From NCBI GenBank assembly GCA_902777125.1, contig CACYSQ010000003.1, positions 50,230 to 114,229 on the forward strand: DNA of 64,000 nucleotides. The letters run 5' to 3'. Under the pieces are notes generated by a model. That model had not been told where the DNA came from and did no database searches. It saw only the letters and a program-made list of their open reading frames with translations. Of the stretch, positions 35,734 through 44,233 are shown piece after piece. Both the position numbers and the translations under genes were made by a program. Source of the stretch: Ruminococcus flavefaciens. Its GTDB lineage: Bacteria; Bacillota; Clostridia; Oscillospirales; Ruminococcaceae. Position 1 is the stretch's first letter. Each line of letters begins with the position of its first letter.

Positions 35734-37659
35734 TTATTCGTCAAGCTCTATCAGCATTTCGAGATCCTCGTCTATTTTCTGCTTCAGACGGTCGATCTCG
35801 GTGCATTTTTCGTTCATCAGCTCATAGTCGGAATAGACCTCTTCCCTGCCTATTTCCTCCGTAAGAGCATCTATCTGCGCCTGCAATTCGTCTATCTCCT
35901 TTTCAAGACGGCGCATCTCGTTTTTCCGGGCAGCGTCAGCGCTTCTCTGCTGCTTGCTGCGGTAGGTCTTAACGGACTTCTCCTTTGCAGCTTCGTAGGC
36001 AAGCTGCTGCTTTTCGGCGTCAGCTGCACGTTTTTCGGCAGCCTGCTCCTCACGGAGAACGTCAAGGTACTTCTCGAAGCCGTAGTTATGGCAGCGGTAG
36101 CCATCCGCGGTAAGCTCAATTAGACGGTCAGCTATCTTGCTGAGAAGATAGCGGTCGTGCGAAACGAAAATGACCGTTCCGGTGTATTCCTCCAGCGCCT
36201 CCTCGATAGCCTCTTTTGACGCGAGGTCGAGGTGGTTTGTGGGCTCATCGAGAATGAGGACGTTGCCGTGTTCCTGCATCATAATGGCAAAGCAGAGCTT
36301 CGCGCGTTCGCCGCCGCTGATGACGCCGGTCTCCTTGAAAACGTTCTCACCGACAAGTCTGACCTGTGCGAGCAGACTGCGGACCTCGAGGTCGGACAGT
36401 GACGGGTACCTGCTATGGAGCTCCTCCATAACGGTCAGCTCACGGTTTAGCTGAGTGCTCTCCTGCTCGAAATAGGATATCCTGATATTGGTGTTCCAGC
36501 GGACCGTTCCCCTGTGCGGGAGCTGTTCCTGAATTATGCGGAGAAGCGTGGATTTTCCGATGCCGTTGTCGCCGATTATGCCGACCTTTTCGCCTCGTCT
36601 CACCTCAAAGCTGACATTGTCGATGAGAGTTTTCCGCTTCGTACCCTCGCCGACCGAGATGTCGATGTCCTTGACCTTCAATACGTCGAGCGGAGGTTCG
36701 GCTGCATATGTAAAGCGTATTTTCGCGGACTTCGTATCGTGTACCGGACGCTCGATGCGTTCTATCTTATCGAGCTGTTTCCGACGGCTCTGAGCCATTT
36801 TCGTGGTGGAGGCACGGACGAGGTTGCGGGCAACGTAATCCTCCATTTTCGCTATCTGCTTCTGCTGGAGCTCGTACTCCTTCTCACGGCGGGCATCATT
36901 TTCCTCACGCTGTCTCACAAAGGCGGAGTAATTGCCGCGGTAGCGCGTGAGGATCCCGCGTTCTATCTCGCATATCGAGGTACACAGACGGTCGAGGAAA
37001 TAGCGGTCATGCGAGACTATCAGGACCGCTCCCCTGTAGATGCGGAGGTAGTCCTCAAGCCACATGATAGTCTTGAAGTCGAGGTGGTTTGTAGGCTCGT
37101 CGAGAATGAGCAGATTAGGCTCCTCAAGCAGGAGCTTGGAAATGCACAGACGGGTCTTTTCGCCGCCGCTGAACCCGGAAACGGTACGGTTCAGCTCATT
37201 TTCCGTGAAGCCCATGCCGTTGAGGATAGTGCGTATCTTCACATCGGTGTTGTAGCCGTCGTTAGCCTCTACCCACGATGAGAGCTGCTGGTATTCGTCA
37301 GCGGAGGAATCGTCCCCGGCTTCTATCTCCCTCTCTATCTCGCGGAGGCGTTCGATAGCACGGCGCATAGGCTCAAAGACCTTCCGCATCTCGTCTATGA
37401 CGGTGCTATCCGAATCAAGGCCGCCCATCTGTTCGAGGTAGCCTATCGTGGTCTTGGCGGCAAGGGAAATAATGCCGTCCTTCTCGGTGAAGCGGTCGGG
37501 CTCGACCGAGCCTGTGAGTATTTTCAGCAGGGTGGACTTTCCGCAGCCGTTGTTTCCCACAAGACCTATCTTGTCGGTCTCGTCAATGGTCAGGGAAATA
37601 TTGCTGAGCACCTGGTTTCCGTTGTAGAATTTGTTTATATTCGTAAGACTTGCAAGCAT
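35734..37659 (-). CDS. ABC-F family ATPase (YdiF/Uup-like)
   Basis: 641 residues, two ATPase domains with Walker A GNNGCGKST (35-43) and GDNGIGKST (about 355), signatures SGGEKTRL and SGGERAKL, and a C-terminal coiled coil of about 80 residues. No membrane helices. ABC-F proteins enter the ribosomal E site; some are housekeeping translation factors, others protect against antibiotics. The coiled coil and ordinary linker look like YdiF/Uup, but the place before an attenuated exporter allows a resistance role. AGGAAG before ATG 37657-37659. Confidence 0.93.
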   Translation of the reverse strand: MLASLTNINKFYNGNQVLSNISLTIDETDKIGLVGNNGCGKSTLLKILTGSVEPDRFTEKDGIISLAAKTTIGYLEQMGGLDSDSTVIDEMRKVFEPMRRAIERLREIEREIEAGDDSSADEYQQLSSWVEANDGYNTDVKIRTILNGMGFTENELNRTVSGFSGGEKTRLCISKLLLEEPNLLILDEPTNHLDFKTIMWLEDYLRIYRGAVLIVSHDRYFLDRLCTSICEIERGILTRYRGNYSAFVRQREENDARREKEYELQQKQIAKMEDYVARNLVRASTTKMAQSRRKQLDKIERIERPVHDTKSAKIRFTYAAEPPLDVLKVKDIDISVGEGTKRKTLIDNVSFEVRRGEKVGIIGDNGIGKSTLLRIIQEQLPHRGTVRWNTNIRISYFEQESTQLNRELTVMEELHSRYPSLSDLEVRSLLAQVRLVGENVFKETGVISGGERAKLCFAIMMQEHGNVLILDEPTNHLDLASKEAIEEALEEYTGTVIFVSHDRYLLSKIADRLIELTADGYRCHNYGFEKYLDVLREEQAAEKRAADAEKQQLAYEAAKEKSVKTYRSKQQRSADAARKNEMRRLEKEIDELQAQIDALTEEIGREEVYSDYELMNEKCTEIDRLKQKIDEDLEMLIELDE

Positions 37660-37675
37660 ATGATCTTCCTTTGCA

Positions 37676-38128
37676 TCAAACTTTCCTGTAAAGGCTCACA
37701 TAAGCGTCAAGCTCATTGAAGCCGTTCTTCCTGTAGAACCTGTAAGCAGGCTTGTCACTGTCGGTCTGGAGGAATATCCCAGCCAGTCCGCGTTTTTTTA
37801 CCTCAGCCTCTATCATGCCCATGAACCTTCCGCCTACGCCCTGATGCTGCATATCCGGGGCAACGCAAAGCTCCTCGATGTTGTAGTTCGTGCCCTCCCA
37901 CCAGTGGCGCACCATGCCGACCGAGAGCGCAATGAGCCTGCCATTGGCGATGAGCCCGAAATTCAGCGAATTGTAGGAGTGTGATATCTCCTTCATGTAC
38001 TCCGTGAGCTGTGCATCATCGCTCCAGTCGTCATTCCACGGTTCGCCCCTGAAAGCGCTCCTGTAAAGCTCCGCCATCTGCGGAAGGTATGTATCGTCAA
38101 GCTCTGTGAATACTTCTGTGTAGTCCAT
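37676..38128 (-). CDS. GNAT family N-acetyltransferase
   Basis: 150 residues from ATG 38126-38128 (GGGGAG upstream). Has FRGEPWNDDWSDDAQL near the N-terminus, the acetyl-CoA loop MQHQGVGGRFM and the C-terminal AYRFYRKNGF. The EPWN-D-W block is seen in GNATs related to small-molecule acetyltransferases. Substrate unknown. It lies 20 nt after the membrane-protein gene and 16 nt before the ABC-F gene in one minus-strand run. Confidence 0.9.
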   Translation of the reverse strand: MDYTEVFTELDDTYLPQMAELYRSAFRGEPWNDDWSDDAQLTEYMKEISHSYNSLNFGLIANGRLIALSVGMVRHWWEGTNYNIEELCVAPDMQHQGVGGRFMGMIEAEVKKRGLAGIFLQTDSDKPAYRFYRKNGFNELDAYVSLYRKV

Positions 38129-38148
38129 AGAAAAACTCCCCTTAGTTT

Positions 38149-38835
38149 TTACGCTTCGTTTTCCTCTGCGGCAGCAGCCGGGAGCTTCTCCCGGCTGAAA
38201 AAGAGCCATACGCCCAGTGCAAGGCAGACCGCAGAGGTCAGCAGCTCGGCAGCCGGACATGAATAGAATACTCCGACCGTATCATTTCCGCCGTGTGACC
38301 TGTTATGCTCCTGCATCAGATAGTGATACATTCCGCCTGCCGAATAGAGGAATTCCACCAAAACGACAAATGCAAGCGGCAGCACCATAAGTGTGTATAC
38401 AGCCGTTTTTCCGCTGTCCCTCGACCTTGCCGCAAAATATGCCCATACACCGGAGGCTGTTCCGATCAACGTCCACTTTATGAAATCCCTTATCTCCGCC
38501 TTGGTCTCCTGGAAATAAAAGCTCCATTCGTATTCGTGCTCCGAAAGCTTTTGGTATGCTATCAGCTCGCCTGCAAAGACGTAAAGGTAATAGAACATGT
38601 CAAGTCCGAGGAAAAAGAGGAAAAGGTCACGGAATTGCTCCACAGGCGGCTTTTTCCGCTGCATTACGAAGAAAATGATAAAGGCGTAGAGTGATAATCC
38701 GCCCATTATCGCGGAAAAACTGAAAACATCGCGTCCCTTGTAGAGGGAGTAATCGAGCCTTCCGAGATACTGCTGGACTATGCCCATAATTCCGCCTATG
38801 ATGAAATATTTGTACTTTTTGACGATAGCGATCAA
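38149..38835 (-). CDS. Uncharacterised six-helix membrane protein
   Basis: 228 residues with about six hydrophobic helices (around 10-25, 43-60, 68-92, 118-135, 145-167 and 195-215). The likely start is TTG 38833-38835, overlapping the stop of the upstream GNAT gene (TTGA) with GGAGG at proper spacing. I do not recognise the family. The tail is Ala/Glu-rich. Being locked between two acetyltransferase genes suggests a common condition rather than a known function. Confidence 0.75.
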   Translation of the reverse strand: MIAIVKKYKYFIIGGIMGIVQQYLGRLDYSLYKGRDVFSFSAIMGGLSLYAFIIFFVMQRKKPPVEQFRDLFLFFLGLDMFYYLYVFAGELIAYQKLSEHEYEWSFYFQETKAEIRDFIKWTLIGTASGVWAYFAARSRDSGKTAVYTLMVLPLAFVVLVEFLYSAGGMYHYLMQEHNRSHGGNDTVGVFYSCPAAELLTSAVCLALGVWLFFSREKLPAAAAEENEA

Positions 38836-39320
38836 AGCCTTCCTCCTTTATGCTTGTATGCGTTCAGATCCAGACGCAGATATACCATATCAACGAGCTG
38901 AACTCCCGCTTCACATATCGGGTGGTCGTAATTGTCAGTGAAGAAGTCCCGGACGGTATGATGTCTCCGGAAGCCGCAGCGCTCATAGAAAGGCACGGTC
39001 AGCGGACTGTCGCCCGTTCCGACCTGCAATACATCAAAAACCTCCGAATATCTCTCCGCTATGAAGTCAATGAACGTTTTGCCGTAGCCTCTGCCCTGAT
39101 ATTCCGGATATACCGCGATATTCTTTATCTCAAGAACGCCCTCGCCTTCGTCGGTGACGACGCACTCAGCCTTAACGCCCTTATCATCGAGGACGAACAT
39201 CGTTCCCCTTTCAAGGTAGCGGTCTATCATATCCTCCTGCTCGTCAGCAAGCAGAAGCAGCTCCAAATACTGCTTCTTATCGGCAGTTACCTCTCTTATT
39301 TCCACGCATTTCACCTGCAT
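38832..39320 (-). CDS. GNAT family N-acetyltransferase
   Basis: 162 residues; acetyl-CoA loop EYQGRGYGKTFIDFI and C-terminal VPFYERCGFRRHHTVRDFF. The extended end FFTDNYDHPICE...DMVYLRLDL is common to a Firmicute GNAT subgroup annotated only as acetyltransferase. No strong ribosome site is seen before ATG 39318-39320. First gene of the minus-strand run; its promoter lies in the end of the LRR gene. Confidence 0.88.
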   Translation of the reverse strand: MQVKCVEIREVTADKKQYLELLLLADEQEDMIDRYLERGTMFVLDDKGVKAECVVTDEGEGVLEIKNIAVYPEYQGRGYGKTFIDFIAERYSEVFDVLQVGTGDSPLTVPFYERCGFRRHHTVRDFFTDNYDHPICEAGVQLVDMVYLRLDLNAYKHKGGRL

Positions 39321-39338
39321 TAAAACTCAATTGATTAC

Positions 39339-39367
39339 ATTATATCACAAAAAAAGCCGTCAATCAA
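39339..39367 (-). promoter_or_regulatory. SigA-type promoter of the GNAT-ABC-F-MFS run
   Basis: Minus-strand TTGATT (39367-39362) and TATAAT (39344-39339), 17-nt spacer, 18 nt before the GNAT start. The -35 overlaps the last codons of the LRR gene. Confidence 0.75.
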
Positions 39368-40259
39368 GACCGGAATCGTCATCGTCCGATTTTTTCTCCC
39401 TGAAATACTGCTTCACCGCTATTACTGCCGCAAGAAGAAAGAGCAGTCCGCCTGTTGCCGCAAGAGCCGGCGGGAGCTTCACCGGTGCGTTCTCGGAATG
39501 TGCAGGGTCGAACGCCTGAACGGTCTCCGGTGAGGCTGAAAAAACAGCACCGTTTTCGTCCGCATAGTCCTCCGCAGCAGAACCCTCCTCCCCGATAATG
39601 GTGATACCGGTCGTTTTCCCACCCGTGGTATAGCCGAAAGCCTCCGCACCTATATCGGTGACAGACGGCGGTATATAGACCGTATCAAGGCTCTCGCACT
39701 GGTAGAACGTGCCCGTTCCGATGCTTTTCAGCCTTCCTCCGAGCGAGATGTACCGCAGTGACGAGCAGCCGCAGAAGCAGAATTTCTCCACCTCGGTTAT
39801 GCTCTGCGGAAGGACTAAGTCCGTGAGCGAGCTGCACCGCCGGAAGCACGAATCCGGCAGGACCGCAAGTCCGTCCGGGAGCGTAAGCGTTTTCAGCGAA
39901 ACACAGCCCTCGAAGCAGCCCATGCCGACAGAGTTCAGCTCTCGCGGAAGAACTGCCTCCTCAAGGGCGGAACAGCCGTAAAAGCAATGGTGTCCCATGG
40001 TTTTAACGCTGTCGGGAAGCGTTATCCGGCGCAGGGAGGTGCAGCAGTAAAAGGCATTGTCGCGCACCTCCGTAACGGGCAGTCCCCCGATTTCCGCCGG
40101 TATTTCGATACATTCGGGCTCGCCTTTGAAGCCGGTGACCGTGACCTCCTGACCTATGACGGTGTATGTGAAGTCCTCCGCCTCGTCCGCACGGGCGTTC
40201 AGCGGAACGGCAAATCTTAGCAAGATCAGCACGATCGGCAGTAAAAATATCCTTTTCAT
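39360..40259 (-). CDS. BspA-type leucine-rich repeat surface protein
   Basis: 299 residues: signal peptide (about 1-24, ending NARADEA), then about eight LRR_5 repeats of the form F-x2-C-x-SL-x2-[IVL]-x-LP-x-[SG][IVL] (Cys-rich: YCCTSL, YGCSAL, EGCVSL, RRCSSL, CGCSSL, YQCESL), a spacer, a C-terminal helix (about 262-282) and a charged KKSDDDD tail. The layout suggests a membrane-anchored outside protein, perhaps for adhesion or protein contacts. ATG 40257-40259 with GGAGGCTGCG upstream. Confidence 0.9.
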   Translation of the reverse strand: MKRIFLLPIVLILLRFAVPLNARADEAEDFTYTVIGQEVTVTGFKGEPECIEIPAEIGGLPVTEVRDNAFYCCTSLRRITLPDSVKTMGHHCFYGCSALEEAVLPRELNSVGMGCFEGCVSLKTLTLPDGLAVLPDSCFRRCSSLTDLVLPQSITEVEKFCFCGCSSLRYISLGGRLKSIGTGTFYQCESLDTVYIPPSVTDIGAEAFGYTTGGKTTGITIIGEEGSAAEDYADENGAVFSASPETVQAFDPAHSENAPVKLPPALAATGGLLFLLAAVIAVKQYFREKKSDDDDSGLD

Positions 40260-40447
40260 CGCAGCCTCCTGAGAAAAATATACTTCATTCTATCTCAGTC
40301 CGGCTAAAAAATAAACAGCAGGATATCACGGTATATCGGCATTTCCGGTCACAGCCTGACAGCTTTTGCGGAAAAGCCCTCTGAAAAGAGAACTTATTTT
40401 CGGGTAAACGGAGTGGAAATGTCGCTATATTTCTGCGATTTATACAG

Positions 40448-40474
40448 AAAAAGGCAGCCCGTGCGGACTGCCTT
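40448..40474 (-). terminator. Terminator of the zinc-ribbon gene
   Basis: On the minus strand AAGGCAGTCCGCACGGGCTGCCTT is followed by T-rich sequence, 9 nt after the stop. The remaining gap 40260-40447 holds no supported gene. Confidence 0.88.
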
Positions 40475-40482
40475 GTTTGCTG

Positions 40483-41415
40483 TTAGAATGCGCCCATACC
40501 GTAGGCGTTTGTGGTTGTCTTCGGCTTCTTCTTGATAAATGTGCCGATAGTTGTCATGACTGTTGCGGCAACAGAGCAGGCAAAAGAAATGATAAGACCA
40601 ATTCCGATTTTAACCGAACCCTGTACTTCCGGATTAAATCGTTTGTACTGTTTCACTAAGGAATCAACAATATCATTTAATACATCATCAAGTATCGAAG
40701 CTCCCGAAATACCTGCTATAAAGGCTACTGTGAAGCAGGCTGTTGATAAAGCTGATATACAGAGCAAAAGTTTCGGGTTTACGAAAGCAAGACCTATAGC
40801 TGCAACAGCTGTTATGAAGCCGAAAAGTCCGAACCATTTCGTAAGTTTCTTACGCGTCTGAAACTTATCTTTTTCACTTGAATAATCTTTTCCGTTGAAT
40901 GTATCATCGTCGTCATCATTATCGCTATCAAAAAGGTCAAAGAAGGACTTGTTTTCCTTTTTAGATTCGTTGTGTGTTTCGCTTTGATATGACATTTTTA
41001 CCTTTTCTTTAATGGTGTACCACGGAGTGAACATACCGATAAAGGTAAGCAGCAGAAGAACCATAGCTATCCAGTGGCAGATATTGAGCCTTGCGAGAGG
41101 TGAGGTGCCGCGACCGTAGCCGCCCGTTGCAGGGGCGAAATTCTGCGGAGGAGCGTAGATGTTCTGAGCCGGCTGACCGAAATTCTGCGGCTGTCCGAAG
41201 TTTTGCTGAGGCTGACCGAAGCCTGTCTGCGGAGGCTGTGCCGGATTAGGCTGAGCGGACTGTGCGAGTCCCTGCGGAGGTGCATAAGGGTCGGGCTGGG
41301 ACTGCATAGGTGCTGCCGGCTGGGCAGGTGCAGATGGCTGTCTCAGAGGAGTGCCGCAGCTCTTGCAGAAGCCGGCGCCGTCCTGATTTTCTGTGCCGCA
41401 TTTTTTACAATACAT
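40483..41415 (-). CDS. Zinc-ribbon four-helix membrane protein, copy 2
   Basis: 310 residues: zinc ribbon CKKCG...CKSCG (3-21), a Pro/Gln-rich linker with repeated FGQPQ units, helix 1 ending in GMFTPW, an outer loop with an Asp run (DSDNDDDDD), helices 2-3 starting LTKWFGLFGFI, a second outer loop and helix 4 with KKKPK tail. Its first 120 residues are nearly identical to copy 7 (50857-51771), and the leader GAAAGGTGGAATTTAT is identical, so the two arose by recent duplication or conversion although they are 9 kb apart and in opposite orientation. Confidence 0.88.
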   Translation of the reverse strand: MYCKKCGTENQDGAGFCKSCGTPLRQPSAPAQPAAPMQSQPDPYAPPQGLAQSAQPNPAQPPQTGFGQPQQNFGQPQNFGQPAQNIYAPPQNFAPATGGYGRGTSPLARLNICHWIAMVLLLLTFIGMFTPWYTIKEKVKMSYQSETHNESKKENKSFFDLFDSDNDDDDDTFNGKDYSSEKDKFQTRKKLTKWFGLFGFITAVAAIGLAFVNPKLLLCISALSTACFTVAFIAGISGASILDDVLNDIVDSLVKQYKRFNPEVQGSVKIGIGLIISFACSVAATVMTTIGTFIKKKPKTTTNAYGMGAF

Positions 41416-41628
41416 ATAAATTCCACCTTTCGGTATTATTGAGACCTGCCGAAGTGAGCAGGTCATTTCTCTGAATTATGCCTGATGCCGCAGTTATCAA
41501 TGCGTGAAGATCTCAGCAGGAGGTCCATTATCGGCTAAACGGCCTGAAACGCCTCCATTCAACATTTTATGATAATTAATTCTAACACTTGCCGCCGGAT
41601 TTGTCAAGCACTTTTTTCTCCGTGCATC

Positions 41629-41657
41629 TTGCTATTTCCGGAAATCTGTGCTATAAT
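41629..41657 (+). promoter_or_regulatory. SigA-type promoter of pyrK-pyrD
   Basis: TTGCTA (41629-41634) and TATAAT (41652-41657) with 17-nt spacer, 34 nt before pyrK. A 7-bp hairpin GACCTGC/GCAGGTC at 41443-41464 lies further upstream, in the leader of the divergent gene. Confidence 0.75.
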
Positions 41658-41691
41658 AATTGTAACTAAATTTCCGCACAGGAGGAAAATT

Positions 41692-42453
41692 ATGTACACA
41701 CAGAATAAATTCCGTATAGTTTCAAAAAGGGCTATCGGCAGGGATATCTACAGCTTCGAGATATACTGTCCCGATGTGGCTCAGGCTGCTGTGCCCGGTC
41801 AGTTCGTACACATAAGGGCGAACGGCTTCACGCTGCGCCGTCCTATCTCAATTGCCGGCATCAGTGAGACTACCCTCCGCATAGTATTCGAGATACGCGG
41901 TGAGGGTACTGCTGAAATTGCAAAGCTTAACGAGGGTGACCTCATTGATATGCTCGCGCCTCTCGGTCACGGCTTCACGATCAGCGATAAATTCAAAAAG
42001 GTCGTTCTCATAGGCGGTGGCATCGGTACACCTCCTATGCTGCCACTTGCGAAATACTACGGTGAAAAGGCAGCGGCAATATGCGGTTTCAGGAACGCCT
42101 CCGCAGTGATATTGCAGGAGGACTTCAAAAAGACCGGTGCCGAGACTATCCTCTGTACGGACGACGGTTCTATGGGCATTCACGGCTTCGTTACCGAACC
42201 GCTCAGGGAGCTTGCGGCTAAGTGCGGCATTGATGCTGTTTACGCCTGCGGTCCCATGCCCATGCTGAAAAACATTGCCGCTATCTGCAAGGAAAACGGC
42301 ATATACTGCGAGATTTCACTTGAGGAGAGAATGGCTTGCGGAATCGGTGCGTGTCTCGGCTGTGCCTGCCGCACTGTAAGGAACGACGAGGAATACTTCG
42401 CCCACGTCTGCAAGGACGGTCCTGTTTTCAAGGCTGAGGAGGTGCTTTTCTAA
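41692..42453 (+). CDS. pyrK: Dihydroorotate dehydrogenase electron-transfer subunit
   Basis: 253 residues: FAD-binding barrel (HIRANGFTLRRPISIAG), NAD-binding GGGIGTPPMLPLA, and a C-terminal [2Fe-2S] site with four Cys in CGIGACLGCACRT...VCKDGPVF. It passes electrons from dihydroorotate oxidation to NAD. GGAGG before ATG 41692; stop overlaps the pyrD start (TAATG). Confidence 0.96.
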   Translation: MYTQNKFRIVSKRAIGRDIYSFEIYCPDVAQAAVPGQFVHIRANGFTLRRPISIAGISETTLRIVFEIRGEGTAEIAKLNEGDLIDMLAPLGHGFTISDKFKKVVLIGGGIGTPPMLPLAKYYGEKAAAICGFRNASAVILQEDFKKTGAETILCTDDGSMGIHGFVTEPLRELAAKCGIDAVYACGPMPMLKNIAAICKENGIYCEISLEERMACGIGACLGCACRTVRNDEEYFAHVCKDGPVFKAEEVLF

Positions 42454-43367
42454 TGGCTGATATGTCTGTAAAGGTCTGCGGTGTGGACTTCAAGAACCCC
42501 ATAATACCGGCTTCCGGCGTTTTCGGCTACGGACGCGAGTACGAGAAGCTGTTCCCGCTGAACAAGCTCGGAGGTATCGCTACAAAGGGCACTACCCTCC
42601 ACCTCCGCACGGGCAACCTTGCCCCTCGAATTGCCGAAACTCCGGCAGGTATGCTCAATTCGGTCGGTCTCCAGAATCCCGGCATCGACCACTTCATCGA
42701 AACTGAGCTGCCCTATCTTCTCGAAAGAGACCTTGTGGTCCTTGCGAACATCGCCGGCTCAACTCCCGAGGAATGTGCTCAGGTCGCGGAAAAGCTCGAA
42801 GCTACCGATGTTCACATGATAGAGCTGAACATATCATGTCCCAACGTAAAGCAGGGCGGTGCTGCATTCGGAACAAGCTGCGAAATGGCTGCCGAGGTCA
42901 CAAGGCAGGTACGCAAGGTCACAACAAAGCCGCTTGTAGTCAAGCTCTCCCCCAACGTCACCAGCATTGCCGAGATAGCAAAGTCGGTCGAGGCTGCCGG
43001 AGCTGACGCGGTATCGCTGATAAACACTCTCCTCGGCATGAGGATAGACATAAACACCGGACGTCCCATTCTCCGCAACAACGTGGGCGGAATGAGCGGT
43101 CCGGCAGTATTCCCGATAGCCGTCCGCATGGTATGGCAGGTCGCTAATGCGGTCAAGATACCTGTTATCGGCATGGGAGGAGTTTCCTCCGGACGCGACG
43201 CTATCGAGCTCATGATGGCAGGCGCAAGCGCTGTTCAGGTTGGTGCTGCTATCTTCACCGATCCCTATGCGCCGGTACGCATAATCGACGAAATGAACGA
43301 ATGGCTCGACAGCAAGGGCATTGCCTCCGTCCGCGACATCATCGGCACTGTTAAGCCGTGGCAGTAA
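42453..43367 (+). CDS. pyrD: Dihydroorotate dehydrogenase, class 1B catalytic subunit
   Basis: 304 residues of the FMN barrel: PIIPASGVFGYGREYEKLF, the catalytic Cys in ELNISCPNVKQGG (class 1 enzymes), KLSPNVT and GMGGVSSGRDAIELMMAGASAVQVG. With PyrK it forms the NAD-linked enzyme of pyrimidine synthesis. No other pyr genes are nearby. Confidence 0.97.
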   Translation: MADMSVKVCGVDFKNPIIPASGVFGYGREYEKLFPLNKLGGIATKGTTLHLRTGNLAPRIAETPAGMLNSVGLQNPGIDHFIETELPYLLERDLVVLANIAGSTPEECAQVAEKLEATDVHMIELNISCPNVKQGGAAFGTSCEMAAEVTRQVRKVTTKPLVVKLSPNVTSIAEIAKSVEAAGADAVSLINTLLGMRIDINTGRPILRNNVGGMSGPAVFPIAVRMVWQVANAVKIPVIGMGGVSSGRDAIELMMAGASAVQVGAAIFTDPYAPVRIIDEMNEWLDSKGIASVRDIIGTVKPWQ

Positions 43368-43389
43368 TGAGTTGAAAGTCAGCTTGTAT

Positions 43390-43475
43390 GGAACGCCGAG
43401 TCTCGGTTGTCACCTCGGTCGGTGCTTCTGCTTCGCAGAGGTGTCCACCTGACACCCGCACCCCCCCGGCGTTCC
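43390..43475. other. Multi-stem structured intergenic element
   Basis: Between pyrD and ruvX, 86 nt can fold into a branched structure: P1 43390-43398 with 43467-43475 (9 bp, GGAACGCCG/CGGCGTTCC), P2 43421-43425 with 43458-43462 (GGTGC/GCACC), and inside it two hairpins, 43427-43439 (TCTGC-TTC-GCAGA) and 43440-43456 (GGTGTC-CACCT-GACACC). A further CCGAG/CTCGG pairing is possible at 43396-43417. A GGGACG/CGTCCC hairpin follows at 43502-43523. No frame is open through it. It may be a non-coding RNA or a mobile repeat; it is not a family I can name. Confidence 0.55.
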
Positions 43476-43544
43476 GTTATGAACGATCTGAAATATGCAA
43501 TGGGACGCCGGGTAAGCCGTCCCCTGCAATAAAAGGGAAAAAAT

Positions 43545-43976
43545 ATGATAATAATGTCCGTTGACTTCGGCGATTCACGCACAGGCATTGCCGTTTGCGG
43601 AAAGAGCGAGATGATCGCATCGCCGGTTACAGTCATAAACGAAAAAGACTTTGACGAATGTATAAAAAAGACCGCTGCCCTTGCTAAAGAACAGCGAGCC
43701 GAGGAGGTAGTCGTAGGCTACCCCAAAAATATGAACGGAACAGTCGGCGAACGAGCTGAGAAATGTCAGCTGTTCGCAGACGAGCTCGCAAAGCTCATCG
43801 ACTGTCCCGTAAAGCTCTGGGACGAGCGCTGCACGACAGTTTCGGCGCATAACTACCTGAATGTGACCAACACAAGGGGCAAGAAACGCAAAGCCGTTGT
43901 GGACGCGGTCGCAGCAACGATAATCCTCGAGAGCTATCTCGATTTCAGACGCAACACTGGTGCATCTGCTACATAA
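43545..43976 (+). CDS. ruvX: RuvX/YqgF RNase H-fold nuclease
   Basis: 143 residues; SVDFGDSRTGIAV opens the RNase H fold with the catalytic Asp, GYPKNMNGTVGERAEKC and LWDERCTTVSAH follow, and a DAVAATIILESYL helix ends it. The family processes pre-16S rRNA or Holliday junctions. Its 3' end overlaps a convergent small gene by 8 nt. Confidence 0.93.
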   Translation: MIIMSVDFGDSRTGIAVCGKSEMIASPVTVINEKDFDECIKKTAALAKEQRAEEVVVGYPKNMNGTVGERAEKCQLFADELAKLIDCPVKLWDERCTTVSAHNYLNVTNTRGKKRKAVVDAVAATIILESYLDFRRNTGASAT

Positions 43977-44148
43977 CTACCGATTTCAGGTCATTGAGCA
44001 GATGACCTGCAGCCTTCAGCGTCTTGTTCGCATCACGCTTGATGCTCATTTTCTGCAAGGGTCCGGCTGATGATACTGCATAGCAGGCAAAGCCGACAGC
44101 TGCACCTGCCGCCGCGCTCTTTGCAAGTGACAACATATTCATTTTCAT
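43969..44148 (-). CDS. Small one-helix membrane protein (59 aa)
   Basis: A 59-codon frame converging on ruvX. GGAG lies 2 nt before ATG 44148 and 8 nt before a second in-frame ATG at 44142, so the true start is probably the latter (57 aa). The protein has a hydrophobic stretch (LSLAKSAAAGAAVGFACYAVSS) followed by a basic part (KMSIKRDANKTLKAAGHLLNDLKSVV). Similar short proteins with Ala-Gly-rich helix and basic amphipathic tail occur in Clostridia, with unknown function. Confidence 0.7.
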   Translation of the reverse strand: MKMNMLSLAKSAAAGAAVGFACYAVSSAGPLQKMSIKRDANKTLKAAGHLLNDLKSVVM

Positions 44149-44233
44149 AACTCCATATCATTATTGTCCTGCACGGACGATAATATTATCTGAAAAAATT
44201 ATCATACTATTCACAGGTATGAAAGGAAGAAAA

